Notes: generated by a model from the sequence alone, not told the origin. A stretch of DNA of 12,616 nucleotides from Pseudomonadota bacterium (GCA_023451915.1 JAEXXS010000144.1:1-12616), one strand, 5' to 3'; shown: positions 1 to 7,754, numbered from the stretch's first letter. A program made the numbers and translations.

Positions 1-149
1 GCGCGACGAAGCGGCGTGACGACAATCGTGTCGAGAACCACGCTCGCATTGGCATCGCCCGCGCCGCTGGCGCTCTCAGCCGATGCGGCGAGCGGATTTG
101 CAGCCGCAAAAGCCGCAGCCAATAAAATTGAGAGTCTTGAAATATGCAC
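1..149 (-). CDS. btuB: TonB-dependent vitamin B12 receptor, N-terminal fragment
   Basis: Only the first 49 codons are inside the window; the gene runs off the left edge. A GTG start at 149 is preceded by AGGAG (159-163) at 9 nt spacing. The product begins with a signal peptide: a short basic start (HISR) followed by a Leu/Ala-rich core ending near residue 24. At about residues 39-49 comes DTIVVTPLRR, which matches the TonB box at the mature N-terminus of outer-membrane receptors. A cobalamin riboswitch in the same orientation lies upstream, so vitamin B12 (or a related corrinoid) is the likely substrate, taken up across the outer membrane with TonB-ExbB-ExbD energy. The barrel is not visible, so the BtuB name rests on the TonB box plus the riboswitch. 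Other B12-regulated TonB receptors remain possible. Confidence 0.82.
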   Translation of the reverse strand, partial: MHISRLSILLAAAFAAANPLAASAESASGAGDANASVVLDTIVVTPLRR

Positions 150-192
150 CTGTATCGTCTCCTGCTAGGCAGTGTCGCCTGACCGCAGGTCG

Positions 193-285
193 AAGAAATG
201 AGGGGAACCCCGTTTCTTGATCCGGCGGCAACATTGTTCCAATGTCACCGCTACGGAAAGCCGCGCCCCGACACGCCCCGTGTCG
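193..285 (-). promoter_or_regulatory. Hairpin-rich leader, candidate expression platform
   Basis: Between the riboswitch and the btuB start codon the minus-strand RNA can form two clear hairpins. One is CGACACG-GGG-CGTGTCG (269-285, 7 bp). The other has an outer AAGAAA/TTTCTT arm and an inner GGGG/CCCC arm (193-218). Neither is followed by a run of U, so a classical intrinsic terminator is not evident. Control of translation through the AGGAG at 159-163 is therefore more likely. A small CTGC-CTA-GCAG stem next to that site could help mask it. These are visual pairings only; no folding was computed. Confidence 0.4.
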
Positions 286-297
286 AAACTAGGTGAC

Positions 298-472
298 CGG
301 ATACGGCAGGTCTCCTGACTTCCGGGTCGCCGCTGTTCTTCCGCCTTCCCGAATGCGTTTGCACTCAGTGGCTTAATCGCCTTAGCGATTATGGAAGATA
401 GCTCTCCGGTTACAGTTGCGGGGGCAGTCGCAGAATTGGCCAGATGGCCTCACTGCGTTCCCTTTTCATCCG
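298..472 (-). promoter_or_regulatory. Cobalamin (B12) riboswitch
   Basis: Read on the minus strand, the region holds the conserved blocks of the AdoCbl riboswitch family in order. They are an AAAAGGGAA block near 459-467, the core GACTGCCCCCGCAACTGTAA (410-429), GCCACTG (366-372), a GGGAAGG block near 345-351, and the B12 box AGTCAGGAGACCTGCC (305-320). The ends CGGAT (468-472) and ATCCG (298-302) can pair as P1 and set the boundaries. The ligand is a cobalamin, and binding normally represses the downstream gene. The target is the btuB-like gene starting at 149. Identity is near certain from the two signature blocks. The exact boundaries are inferred. Confidence 0.96.
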
Positions 473-551
473 CCTTTTACAGCGAAACCGTTTCCTGAAA
501 CGAGCCCTAGCAAGGCTGATGCGGATTCGCAATGCGCCAAGAAGCGCGCTC

Positions 552-585
552 CCCTGAATCGCATTCTCAACGAAGCGATTCAGGG
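552..585. repeat. Perfect 11-bp inverted repeat
   Basis: CCCTGAATCGC (552-562) and GCGATTCAGGG (575-585) form a perfect 11-bp stem with a 12-nt loop. On the plus strand a CATTGTTTTC tract follows, which resembles a terminator, but no plus-strand gene ends here. It probably belongs to the same intergenic repeat cluster as the element at 611-679. It lies about 80 nt upstream of the riboswitch on the minus strand, so it may instead be near the promoter of the btuB transcript, which I could not place. Confidence 0.55.
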
Positions 586-610
586 CATTGTTTTCAAAAG
601 GCTTTGATTT

Positions 611-679
611 GAGCATTTCCAGCAAAAGTGCGAAGCGGTTTTGCGTGGGATAATGCGTGAAAACAAATGGATAGAGCGG
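611..679 (+). repeat. Rhizobiales-type dispersed palindromic intergenic element
   Basis: The segment starts GAGCATTTCC, continues with the imperfect palindrome GCAAAA...CGAAGCGG...TTTTGC (622-644), and ends in ...AAAACAAA.GGATAGAGCGG. I recognise this word order (gagcatttccagcaaaag / gaagcggttttgcg / aaaacaaa / gatagagcgg) as a repeat scattered between genes in Brucella, Agrobacterium and relatives. Its function is unknown. Here it lies directly against the 3' end of yhhJ, and its last ten bases form the left arm of the terminator hairpin at 670-695. The family assignment is from memory; copy number cannot be seen in one window. Confidence 0.6.
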
Positions 680-695
680 CACCGACCGCTCTATC
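659..695 (-). terminator. Intrinsic terminator of the yhiI-rbbA-yhhJ operon
   Basis: On the minus strand GATAGAGCGG (695-686) and CCGCTCTATC (679-670) make a perfect 10-bp stem around a 6-nt loop, followed by the T-rich tail CATTTGTTTTC (669-659). The stop codon TAG of yhhJ (693-691) lies inside the stem. This ends the exporter operon before the btuB leader. The stem is symmetrical, but the T-rich tail is only on the minus-strand side. Confidence 0.8.
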
Positions 696-1803
696 GCAAG
701 AAAGCCCGGAAGCGTTGCAGTGCGAAGTAAAACAGCACCGAACCGATGACGATCAGGGCCAGAAATTGCGGCCATACCACGCTGATCCCCGCCCCTCGGA
801 ACAGGATTGCCTGAGCCAATATGACGAAATGCGTGTTGGGAGCCACCAACATGATGTTCTGGATGATATCCGGCATGCTTTCCCGTGGGGTCATGCCGCC
901 GGAAAGCACCTGCAACGGCATCAGGACCAGCATCAGCAACATGCCGAACTGCGGCATGGAACCGGCAACCGTCGCCAGGAAAATGCCGAGGCTGGTGGTT
1001 GCGAAAAGCTGCAATGCGGCGCCGGCCAGAAACAGGAGAACCGAACCATAAATCGGCACCGCCAGCAGACCTTGCACCACAAAGATTAGCGCGAAAGCCG
1101 AAGCGACAAGCACGACCAGCCCCATGGACCAGACCTTGCTGATCATGATTTCAACCGGCGTCACCGGCATCACGAGCAGATGCTCGATAGTGCCATGTTC
1201 GCGCTCTCGGATAAGTGCTGCACCCGTCAGAATGATCGACAGCATAGTGACGGACGAGATGACATTGTTGATCGCGCCGAACCAGCTCTTGTTCAGATCC
1301 TGATTGAAGCGCGATCTCAAATTGAGATCGACCTTCGTATCCGCCGTCCCGCGATAGCGGTTGAGAAACTCATTCACCTCGCCGGAAACGATGGACTGGA
1401 CATAACCGCCGCCCGTAAAGGCCTGGCTCATGCGGGTTGCATCGACATTGAGCTGAATGGTTGGTGATCGCCCAGCAAGCAGATCGCGCTGGAAATTCGG
1501 TGGAATGTTCAGCGCAAACGTGTCCAGCCCCTCATCCATGCGGCTGTCCATTTCGTAGGACGAAATGAGTTTCGGCGGCACGAAATAAGGCGGATAAAAA
1601 GCCGCCGTAATACGTTCAGAGACCGGCGACTGGTCCTCATCGACAATGGCGATGGCCGCATTGCTGAGGTTTTCCGGCTGGGCCCGTGCGGACGTGTAGA
1701 CTGCCAGCGTGAACGCATAGACAATCAAGAGCAGAAGCATCGGATCGCGGGCGAGACCGCGCAGTTCCTTGATGCCGAGCTGAAATATATTGGCTATCCG
1801 CAT
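691..1803 (-). CDS. yhhJ: ABC-2 type transporter permease, YhhJ-like
   Basis: A 370-residue inner-membrane protein of the ABC-2 permease family. A first membrane segment near residues 21-38 follows the cytoplasmic start (KELRGLARDP). A large periplasmic domain follows to about residue 175 (with AIVDEDQSP near 52-60). A cluster of hydrophobic segments from about residue 180 to 362 includes the typical cytoplasmic coupling stretch EREHGTIEHLLVMPVTPVEI. E. coli YhhJ has nearly the same length, and the gene follows rbbA as in E. coli. The ATG lies one nucleotide after the rbbA stop (TGAGATG), so translation is probably coupled. The protein likely pairs with the permease half of RbbA to form the membrane channel; the exported substrate is not known. 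The gene ends in an intrinsic terminator. Confidence 0.9.
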   Translation of the reverse strand: MRIANIFQLGIKELRGLARDPMLLLLIVYAFTLAVYTSARAQPENLSNAAIAIVDEDQSPVSERITAAFYPPYFVPPKLISSYEMDSRMDEGLDTFALNIPPNFQRDLLAGRSPTIQLNVDATRMSQAFTGGGYVQSIVSGEVNEFLNRYRGTADTKVDLNLRSRFNQDLNKSWFGAINNVISSVTMLSIILTGAALIREREHGTIEHLLVMPVTPVEIMISKVWSMGLVVLVASAFALIFVVQGLLAVPIYGSVLLFLAGAALQLFATTSLGIFLATVAGSMPQFGMLLMLVLMPLQVLSGGMTPRESMPDIIQNIMLVAPNTHFVILAQAILFRGAGISVVWPQFLALIVIGSVLFYFALQRFRAFLR

Positions 1804-1804
1804 C

Positions 1805-4585
1805 TCAGCCCGCCTGTTTCTTGAGAAGGAGAATGGCCAGCACCATGAGCACCGGAATGGCGATCAGCAAGGGAATGAACGACCCGGCAAGATCGCCGAA
1901 ATCCAGCGCCTTGGAAAACACCCCGCGCGAGATGGTTACGAAATAGGTCGTCGGATAAATCTTGCCGATGAACGCGCCCGCACCCTGCAACGATGAAACC
2001 GGATCGATAATGCCGGAATATTGCACCGCGGGAATGAGCGTCAGCAACGCAGTGCCGAAAATGGCTGCGATCTGGCTGCTCATGAAGGTGGAAAGCACCA
2101 GCCCCATACCCGTCGCGATGGTGACATAGAGCAGCGCTGCCGCCGCATAGGTGAGAAAACTGCCCGTAAACGGCACCCGGAAGATGAAGACAGCAAAGGC
2201 CGTCAACATCAGGAAGTTGATGAAAGCGAGCGCGATATAGGGCAATTGCTTGCCGAACAGGAACTCGAACTTGGTCACCGGCGTCACATAGAAATTGATG
2301 ATCGAACCAAGCTCTTTTTCACGCACCACGCTCAACACCGCGAGCATGGCCGGGATCATCAAAAGCAGCATCGGGATGACCGCTGGCACCATCGCCACCA
2401 GGCTCTGAACATCGGGATTATAGCGGTAGCGGATTTCCAGATTGAAATTGCCGACCGTTGCCGCATTGCCATAAAGCTCGCGCGCCTTTTGCGTCAGCCA
2501 GTTGGCATGCATGCCCTGCACATAGCCGCGCACTGTTTCGGCGCGGGTGGGCATGGCGCCATCAATCCACGCCGCCACCTCGACAGGCCGCCCATGCGCG
2601 ATATCGGCGCCGAAGCGCGGCGGTATCTCGATGGCAAGGCTGATCTCGCCGTTGCGCATGCGCCGGTCGAGATCGTCATAGTCGGTGATCGGCGGCATTT
2701 CGGTAAAATAGCGCGACCCGGCAATCTGCTGCGTGTAGTCGCGGCTGACCGTCGTATCGTCACGGTCGAGCACCGCAAATGTCAAGTTTTCAACGTTGAG
2801 ATTGATGCCGTAACCGATAACGAACATCAAAATCACCGTACCCAGAATGGCAAGTGTCGCGCGGATCGGGTCGCGCTTCAGCTCCAGCGCCTCGCGCCGC
2901 GTGTAGGCAAGCATGCGGCGCGTATTGGGAAGCCAGCTCGGCTTAGACTTAGGCTTACTGACTGCGGCCTCAACCGGCGCTGGCGTCTCTTCTGTAACAG
3001 GTGCTGCCGGCTCTGCCGTCTCACCGATGGCTTCGGTCAGATAGGCGATGAAAGCTTCTTCCAAGGTTGCCGCATTGCGGCTTGCCGTGATCGCCTTTGG
3101 CGTATCGCTGATCAGCACCTTGCCCGCATGCATCAATGAAATGCGGTCGCACAGCTCCGCCTCATTCATGAAATGGGTCGAGACGAAGATGGTCACATTG
3201 TCCTTGCGCGACAGGTCGGCCAGAATTTCCCAGAACGCATCGCGCGCCACCGGGTCCACACCGGAGGTCGGCTCATCGAGAATGAGAATATCCGGCGAAT
3301 GGATCAGCGCCACTGCCAGAGACAGGCGCTGGCGGATGCCGAGCGGCATGGAATCCGGCAATTCGTCCATCACACCGGCCAGATCGAAACGCTCGGAAAG
3401 TTCCTTGATGCGCCGTTCCGTCAGTTCCGGCTCCATGCCGAACAGCTTGGCGTGAAGCTCAAGATTCTGAAGAACGGTCAGCTCCGAATAAAGCGAAAAG
3501 GCCTGCGACATATAGCCGACGCGCCGCCTGATATCGATATCCTTTGGATCGACCTCGCGCCCGAACAGTCGCGCAATGCCCTCGCTTGCGGGCAAAAGAC
3601 CGGTCAGCACCTTCATGGTGGTGGATTTGCCGCAACCATTGGAGCCGAGAAACCCGAAGATTTCGCCGCGGGGAATGCGGAAGCTCACATTATCGACCGC
3701 CGTGAAATTACCGAACCGAACCGTGACATGTTCGGCTTCAATGGCGATCTCGGCATCGGCACCCGGCGCGCGCGGCGGAATGACGATTTCCTTGTGCCCC
3801 TGCCGCAGTTCTTCCGGCAGCAGAGCAATGAAAGCCGCGTCCAGATTGGGCGTCTTGGTGCGTTCCATCAGTTCCTGCGGCGTACCTGTCGCCAATATCT
3901 GCCCGTCATTCATCGCGACAAGCCAGTCGAAGCGTTCCGCCTCCTCCATATAAGCGGTCGCGACGATAACGCTCATGCCCGGGCGGTCCTTGCGGATATC
4001 GTCGATCAGTTCCCAGAACTGGCGGCGCGACAGGGGATCGACGCCGGTGGTCGGTTCATCGAGGATCAGAAGATCGGGATCGTGGATCAGCGAACAGCAA
4101 AGACTGGTCTTCTGTTTCATGCCGCCCGAGAGCTTGCCTGCCGGGCGGTCGGCAAAGGGCGACATGCCGGTGCGCGCCAGAAGATCGGCAATGCGCCGCT
4201 CCCGCTCCTGCCGGTCATGGCCGAACAGCCGACCGAAGAAGTCGATATTCTCGAAAACCGAGAGCGTCGGATAAAGGTTCTTGCCGAGGCCTTGCGGCAT
4301 ATAGGCGATGCGCGGATAGGTGGACTCGCGATGCTTCCGGTCGGCAATATCGCCGCCCAGCACTTCGATATGTCCGTCCTGCATACTCCGCGCGCCGGAA
4401 ACCAGCGAAAGCAGGCTCGATTTACCGACACCATCGGGGCCGATCAGGCCGATCATGCGCCCGGCGGGAATATCGAGATTAACGTCGCGCAGCGCTTGCG
4501 CCGCGCCATAGGATAGCTTTACGCCCTTCGCGCGGACGACAAAGCTGTCGTCTCCCGCCCCGGAATGGACCGAAGCTTCACTCAT
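1805..4585 (-). CDS. rbbA: RbbA-type tandem ABC ATPase fused to ABC-2 permease
   Basis: A 926-residue fusion with domain order NBD1, NBD2, ABC-2 membrane domain. NBD1 has Walker [10 protein letters not shown] (49-57), signature LSGGM (152-156) and Walker B LLILDEPT (172-179), but ATAYMEEAE where the H-loop His is expected. NBD2 has Walker [10 protein letters not shown] (314-322), Walker [10 protein letters not shown] and an intact STH H-loop, but [10 protein letters not shown] in place of LSGGQ. A Pro/Glu/Ala-rich linker (about 520-550) joins NBD2 to a membrane segment near 578-595, a periplasmic loop and about five C-terminal membrane segments. Architecture and length match E. coli RbbA (911 aa), first described as a ribosome-associated ATPase; the operon context suggests export. 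The chosen ATG at 4585 overlaps the yhiI stop as ATGA. An in-frame ATG at 4615 would add 10 residues, but lies deeper inside yhiI. Confidence 0.93.
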   Translation of the reverse strand: MSEASVHSGAGDDSFVVRAKGVKLSYGAAQALRDVNLDIPAGRMIGLIGPDGVGKSSLLSLVSGARSMQDGHIEVLGGDIADRKHRESTYPRIAYMPQGLGKNLYPTLSVFENIDFFGRLFGHDRQERERRIADLLARTGMSPFADRPAGKLSGGMKQKTSLCCSLIHDPDLLILDEPTTGVDPLSRRQFWELIDDIRKDRPGMSVIVATAYMEEAERFDWLVAMNDGQILATGTPQELMERTKTPNLDAAFIALLPEELRQGHKEIVIPPRAPGADAEIAIEAEHVTVRFGNFTAVDNVSFRIPRGEIFGFLGSNGCGKSTTMKVLTGLLPASEGIARLFGREVDPKDIDIRRRVGYMSQAFSLYSELTVLQNLELHAKLFGMEPELTERRIKELSERFDLAGVMDELPDSMPLGIRQRLSLAVALIHSPDILILDEPTSGVDPVARDAFWEILADLSRKDNVTIFVSTHFMNEAELCDRISLMHAGKVLISDTPKAITASRNAATLEEAFIAYLTEAIGETAEPAAPVTEETPAPVEAAVSKPKSKPSWLPNTRRMLAYTRREALELKRDPIRATLAILGTVILMFVIGYGINLNVENLTFAVLDRDDTTVSRDYTQQIAGSRYFTEMPPITDYDDLDRRMRNGEISLAIEIPPRFGADIAHGRPVEVAAWIDGAMPTRAETVRGYVQGMHANWLTQKARELYGNAATVGNFNLEIRYRYNPDVQSLVAMVPAVIPMLLLMIPAMLAVLSVVREKELGSIINFYVTPVTKFEFLFGKQLPYIALAFINFLMLTAFAVFIFRVPFTGSFLTYAAAALLYVTIATGMGLVLSTFMSSQIAAIFGTALLTLIPAVQYSGIIDPVSSLQGAGAFIGKIYPTTYFVTISRGVFSKALDFGDLAGSFIPLLIAIPVLMVLAILLLKKQAG

Positions 4586-5649
4586 TTTACGGTTTCCGCG
4601 AGATTCTTCGGCCATTCAGCAGCGGGATCGAGCTTCACATAGGCCATGCCTGGCAGCCCGGTCTTCACCTGCTGGATATATTTCTGAAGCAACTCCGGCG
4701 GAATCTTCGCCTTGACGCGGAACATCAGCTTCTGGCGTTCCTCTTCGGTTTCAACCGTCTTCGGCGTAAACTGGGCGACATCGGCAACGAAGGAAATCGT
4801 GGCCGGAATGACATATTGCGGCGCGGCATCCAGCACAATGCGGGCTTCAGCACCGATGGCGACGCGACCGGCCTGTGCGGTCGGCAGAAAGAACGTCATA
4901 TAGACATCGCCAAGATCGACGAGATTGAGGACACGACCGCCCGCCGAAAGCACTTCGCCGGGCTGGGCGACGCGATACTGCACCCGTCCCGCCGTCGGCG
5001 CGACCAGCGTGGCGTCATTGATATCCGCCACGATGCTGGCGATAGCCGCCTTGGCCGCTTCCACCGACGCCTCGGCGTCCACGACCTGCGCCTTGGCGGC
5101 ATTGATGGCGGCCTCGCTCGCCGCAAGCTGCGCCTTGGCGGCTTCCACGGCTGCCTGCGCGCCCTGCGCGCTGGCGCGGTCATCATCGAGAACCTGTTCG
5201 GAAACGGTCCGCGACTGGGTCAGCGCCTGCGAACGCGCCAGACGCCGCTGCGCTGCATCGAGTTGCGCATTGCGCTGGGCAACCGTGGCCTGATTGGCCG
5301 CAAATTCCGCCTCGCGCTGCGTGACGAGGCTTTGCGCCGTCTCGATGCCAATCTGCGCCCGGCGCAATTGCGCTTCCGCCTGCGCACGCTGGCTTTCCAG
5401 CTGATCGGTATCCATACGCGCAAGGATATCGCCCTTTTTGACGAAAGAACCCTCATCGGCGAGTATTTCGCGAATTCGGCCAGGGCTCTTGGTCGAAATA
5501 TCGATTTCGGTTGCTTCGATGCGGCCATTGCCCGAGGCAATTCCATCGGGCAGTCCGCTGCCGTTCAGCGCCTTCCAGGCATAGTAACCACCGGCGGCCA
5601 ACGCCACCACCACTGCAGCCACAATCCATTGTTTGCGGTTGGAACTCAT
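4582..5649 (-). CDS. yhiI: HlyD-family membrane fusion protein, YhiI-like
   Basis: A 355-residue periplasmic adaptor of a tripartite exporter. One N-terminal membrane anchor spans about residues 9-24. A first lipoyl half follows (about 42-80, with STKSPGRI and [11 protein letters not shown]). A very Ala/Gln-rich alpha-hairpin coiled coil (about 82-210) has near-repetitive AAKAQ and VEAAKA units. The second lipoyl half (about 212-240, LVAPTAGRV) and a beta-barrel/MP domain complete it. It probably docks on the RbbA/YhhJ membrane complex and reaches an outer-membrane channel, which is not encoded here. I chose the ATG at 5649 because AGAGG lies 9 nt upstream and the length equals E. coli YhiI (355 aa). 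An in-frame GTG at 5676 is possible. It is the first gene of the operon. Confidence 0.9.
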   Translation of the reverse strand: MSSNRKQWIVAAVVVALAAGGYYAWKALNGSGLPDGIASGNGRIEATEIDISTKSPGRIREILADEGSFVKKGDILARMDTDQLESQRAQAEAQLRRAQIGIETAQSLVTQREAEFAANQATVAQRNAQLDAAQRRLARSQALTQSRTVSEQVLDDDRASAQGAQAAVEAAKAQLAASEAAINAAKAQVVDAEASVEAAKAAIASIVADINDATLVAPTAGRVQYRVAQPGEVLSAGGRVLNLVDLGDVYMTFFLPTAQAGRVAIGAEARIVLDAAPQYVIPATISFVADVAQFTPKTVETEEERQKLMFRVKAKIPPELLQKYIQQVKTGLPGMAYVKLDPAAEWPKNLAETVK

Positions 5650-5995
5650 GCGAAACACCCTCTTTGCAATATCCACGACAATGCCAGCATTATTCCCGAA
5701 TTAATTCAAGGCATTGGCAGGCGATCCCCATTGGTCTGGCTGTTCGCATTCCCACCGCCCCGCTCGATAGTCATCGGAGAACCATTCGGTTGAGGATATG
5801 GAACAACCGCGCAAGTTGACAACCAGCGAATGCTAATTAACGCGTGATAAAGTAAACGCCATTGCGGCCCTACATAGGGGCCGAGAATTTCAATCGCCTT
5901 GACCTTGATCAATCTGTGCTAAAATACTGGCAATTTCTTCCGAATTCCGCGTGAATGAGAAGCGCAGGCGTCTGTCTATTGCCCGCTTAAATACA
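5650..5995 (-). other. Intergenic region: long leader of the exporter operon
   Basis: No convincing gene lies in these 346 bases. From the predicted start near 5864 the leader to yhiI would be about 215 nt. It holds a perfect palindrome GAATTAATTC (5698-5707), a wider inverted repeat CAATGCC...GGCATTG (5679-5716), and GTTGACAAC near 5814-5822. Upstream sit the FNR-type promoter (5871-5912) and a hairpin CGGCCC-7 nt-GGGCCG (5865-5883). A weak alternative promoter, TTGTCA-N16-CATATC, overlaps the GTTGACAAC site. No clear intrinsic terminator for the GHL10 gene (ending at 5996) is visible. Confidence 0.45.
5871..5912 (-). promoter_or_regulatory. FNR/FixK-type box with spaced -10 element
   Basis: TTGATCAAGGTCAA on the minus strand (5912-5899) fits the FNR/FixK/NnrR consensus TTGAY-N4-RTCAA at every specified base. 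TATGTA (5876-5871) begins 22 nt downstream, exactly the spacing of a class II activated promoter (box centred at -41.5, start near 5864). On the plus strand nothing like a -10 is found at the matching distance, so the orientation is toward yhiI. The activator (FnrN, FixK or NnrR) is not encoded here. Inferred control: low oxygen or nitric oxide. Confidence 0.6.
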
Positions 5996-7201
5996 TCATT
6001 TCCGGCCGCATTTGCCCCATGTCTTTTTCAAATGATCGGATACGGTCTTCAGTTTTGGGTCGGATAAAAACCCTTGTCGAAACAGAATGCTGCCCTTCAC
6101 TTCCGGCAGCGACTGATTGAGCTCCAGCTGGCGCTTGATCTCGCCTAGCCCGCCACCTGCCTGCCAGCCTGGCTCTGACGCTGTGGCCGTCCCGGCGCGA
6201 TAGAGCGCCATGCCGATATAAAGATCGGTCTTGGTGCCGCGCACCGTATCCGCCCACCATTTGACGATCGTATCGTAGGGCACGGCCTTGCGCCCGAATG
6301 ACCAATAAACCTGCGGCGCGATATAATCGATCAGGCCGTCCTTGACCCAGCGTCTCGTATCGGCAAAGTCGCCATCATAGTTCGTCTTGCCCGCGCGCGT
6401 GGCCGAACCCAAGGGATCGTCTTCCTTGTTGCGCCAGACACCGCCGGGACTGATGCCAAACCGCACATTGGGCTTGATCGACTTGATCTTGTCGGAAATC
6501 TCCTGAACCAGCTTATAGGTATTGTAGCGCCGCCAGTCATATTTGCTGGCAAAGCGTGTGCCGAAACGCGCATAGGTCTTATCGTCATCAAGAGGCGATG
6601 ACGCGGTTTCGTAATAGAAATAATCGTCGAACTGGATGCCATCGACATTGTATTTCTGTACGACCTCGGCGGTGATGTTCGTTACCCACTGACGCACAGC
6701 CGGGATACCGGGATCAAGAACATAGCGATCCGCCGACACGCCGACCCAGCCTGGATGGGTCTTGTAGACACTCGGCGGCGAATCCTTGGATGAATCTTTC
6801 AACGCCTTGCGCGTTGATGTTTTGACGTCCATCGAAACCCGATAGGGATTGAGCCATGCGTGAAGTTCGATGCCGCGCTTGTGCGCCTGCTCAATGGCAA
6901 ACTGCAACGGGTCGAAGCCCGGATTCTTGCCGAGCGTTCCGGTCAGATAGGACGACCAGGGCAGATAGGAAGATGCATAAAATGCATCCGCTGCGGGCGA
7001 CACCTGAAACACAACCGCATTGATTCCGTGTTCCGACGCCTCGTCAAACAGCTTCACCAGCTCCTGCTTCTGTCGGCGGACGCGCTCCTCGTCATCCTCG
7101 ATTTTTGATGATGCATTCGACGGCCAATCCAGGTTGAGAACCGTCGCGATCCAGCTTGCCTGAAATGCATCGCAATGAGAGGGAGATACGTCGAGAGGCA
7201 T
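5996..7201 (-). CDS. Glycosyl-hydrolase-like 10 (GHL10/YngK-type) family protein
   Basis: A 401-residue TIM-barrel-type protein of the GHL10 group, related to Bacillus YngK. Family motifs seen: ASWIATVLNLDWPS (15-28), FQVSPAADAFY (65-75), HAWLNPYR (114-121), DGIQFDDYFY (187-196), FGISPGGVWRN (248-258) and DYIAPQVYWSFG (292-303). The acidic residues in the DGIQFDDY strand are candidate active-site residues. The family probably acts on glycans, possibly cell-wall ones, but substrates are poorly known. Relatives usually carry an export signal. Here the domain starts about 14 residues after the first ATG and no signal peptide is visible. An in-frame TAA lies a few codons upstream, so no longer start is available. 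It is divergent from uspA, sharing a 109-nt intergenic region. A GGAA tract upstream is a weak ribosome site. Confidence 0.85.
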   Translation of the reverse strand: MPLDVSPSHCDAFQASWIATVLNLDWPSNASSKIEDDEERVRRQKQELVKLFDEASEHGINAVVFQVSPAADAFYASSYLPWSSYLTGTLGKNPGFDPLQFAIEQAHKRGIELHAWLNPYRVSMDVKTSTRKALKDSSKDSPPSVYKTHPGWVGVSADRYVLDPGIPAVRQWVTNITAEVVQKYNVDGIQFDDYFYYETASSPLDDDKTYARFGTRFASKYDWRRYNTYKLVQEISDKIKSIKPNVRFGISPGGVWRNKEDDPLGSATRAGKTNYDGDFADTRRWVKDGLIDYIAPQVYWSFGRKAVPYDTIVKWWADTVRGTKTDLYIGMALYRAGTATASEPGWQAGGGLGEIKRQLELNQSLPEVKGSILFRQGFLSDPKLKTVSDHLKKTWGKCGRK

Positions 7202-7267
7202 GGGGGTTCCGCTGTTGATTTTGCATTTCCAGCCTTATCCGGCGCTCGCAGGCTTGGATATGCTCAT

Positions 7268-7285
7268 TTTAAGCACTAGCTTAAA
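7268..7285. promoter_or_regulatory. Perfect 18-nt dyad between GHL10 gene and uspA
   Basis: TTTAAGC-ACTA-GCTTAAA is a perfect 7+7 bp inverted repeat with a 4-nt spacer, 25 nt before the uspA ATG and about 67 nt before the GHL10 start. It fits a homodimeric regulator site but does not match the FNR-type consensus. A weak promoter TTGGAT-N17-TAGCTT on the plus strand overlaps it. The binding protein is unknown. Confidence 0.45.
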
Positions 7286-7310
7286 GCAGAATCTGACGAA
7301 GCGAGGGCCC

Positions 7311-7754
7311 ATGTACAAGAATATTGTCGCCACCACCGATGGATCGGAATTTGCCGAGCGCGGTCTCGTGCATGCATTTGAGCTGGCCAAAGCCGTGGGC
7401 GCGAAGGTCACGGTCGTGACGGTCACCGCCCCCTATTCCGTTTCGGGCCTGCCCGGCGGCTGGACCGATAGCCCTGCTTTCATCGAACGTTTCGAACAGG
7501 AATGGAAGGAATTTGCCGAGACCACGCTGACTCGCGCCCGTGAACTGGCAGCCGAAGCCGGTGCGGAAATCCACACCCTGCATGTGGTTGCCCAGCACCC
7601 GGCAACAGCGATCATCGAATCGGCAACCGAACTGGAGAACGATCTTGTCGTGATGGCCTCGCATGGGCGGCGCGGTTTCAAAGGCCTGCTGCTCGGCAGC
7701 CAGACCTATGAAGTCGTCACACGCAGCACTGTTCCGGTGCTTGTTGTTCGATAA
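7311..7754 (+). CDS. Universal stress protein, UspA family
   Basis: A 147-residue single-domain Usp protein. The start YKNIVATTDGSEFAERG is the usual first strand with its Asp, the second strand is VTVVTV, and the C-terminal part carries ASHGRRGFKGLLLGS, the nucleotide-binding loop of ATP-binding Usp proteins. The only deviation is Ala for the first Gly of G-x2-G-x9-GS. The protein ends in VPVLVVR. It is a cytoplasmic stress protein, commonly induced under starvation or low oxygen. The frame is open further upstream, but homology begins at the ATG at 7311, which follows GAGGG at short spacing. It converges with the flavoprotein gene across a 21-nt gap. A dyad at 7268-7285 may control it. Confidence 0.93.
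   Translation: MYKNIVATTDGSEFAERGLVHAFELAKAVGAKVTVVTVTAPYSVSGLPGGWTDSPAFIERFEQEWKEFAETTLTRARELAAEAGAEIHTLHVVAQHPATAIIESATELENDLVVMASHGRRGFKGLLLGSQTYEVVTRSTVPVLVVR

Noticed and set aside
410..775. 121-residue minus-strand open frame
   Set aside because: It runs through the terminator, the dispersed repeat and the riboswitch core, so it cannot be a conserved coding region.
3173..4516. 447-residue plus-strand open frame opposite rbbA (also 372 residues at 2021-3139)
   Set aside because: Shadow of the strongly supported ABC transporter gene; composition is His/Arg/Gln-rich without any family motif.
5010..5200. Repeated gcc/ggc-rich units resembling a short tandem repeat array
   Set aside because: They encode the Ala-rich heptads of the YhiI coiled coil; units are irregular, with no spacers, so not CRISPR or a minisatellite.
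4816..5793. 325-residue plus-strand open frame opposite yhiI
   Set aside because: Arises from the Ala-rich repetitive coiled-coil codons of yhiI read on the other strand; no domain or ribosome site.
5836..5862. Tiny leader peptide (MAFTLSRVN) right at the predicted transcript start of the yhiI operon
   Set aside because: No ribosome binding site, and no run of regulatory codons that would suggest attenuation.
5706..5912. 68-residue minus-strand open frame upstream of yhiI
   Set aside because: No ribosome site and no motif; its start overlaps the FNR-type box. The region is better read as promoter and leader.
7200..7310. N-terminal extension of the Usp protein
   Set aside because: The open frame begins far before the conserved Usp start, includes the regulatory dyad and overlaps the start of the divergent gene.
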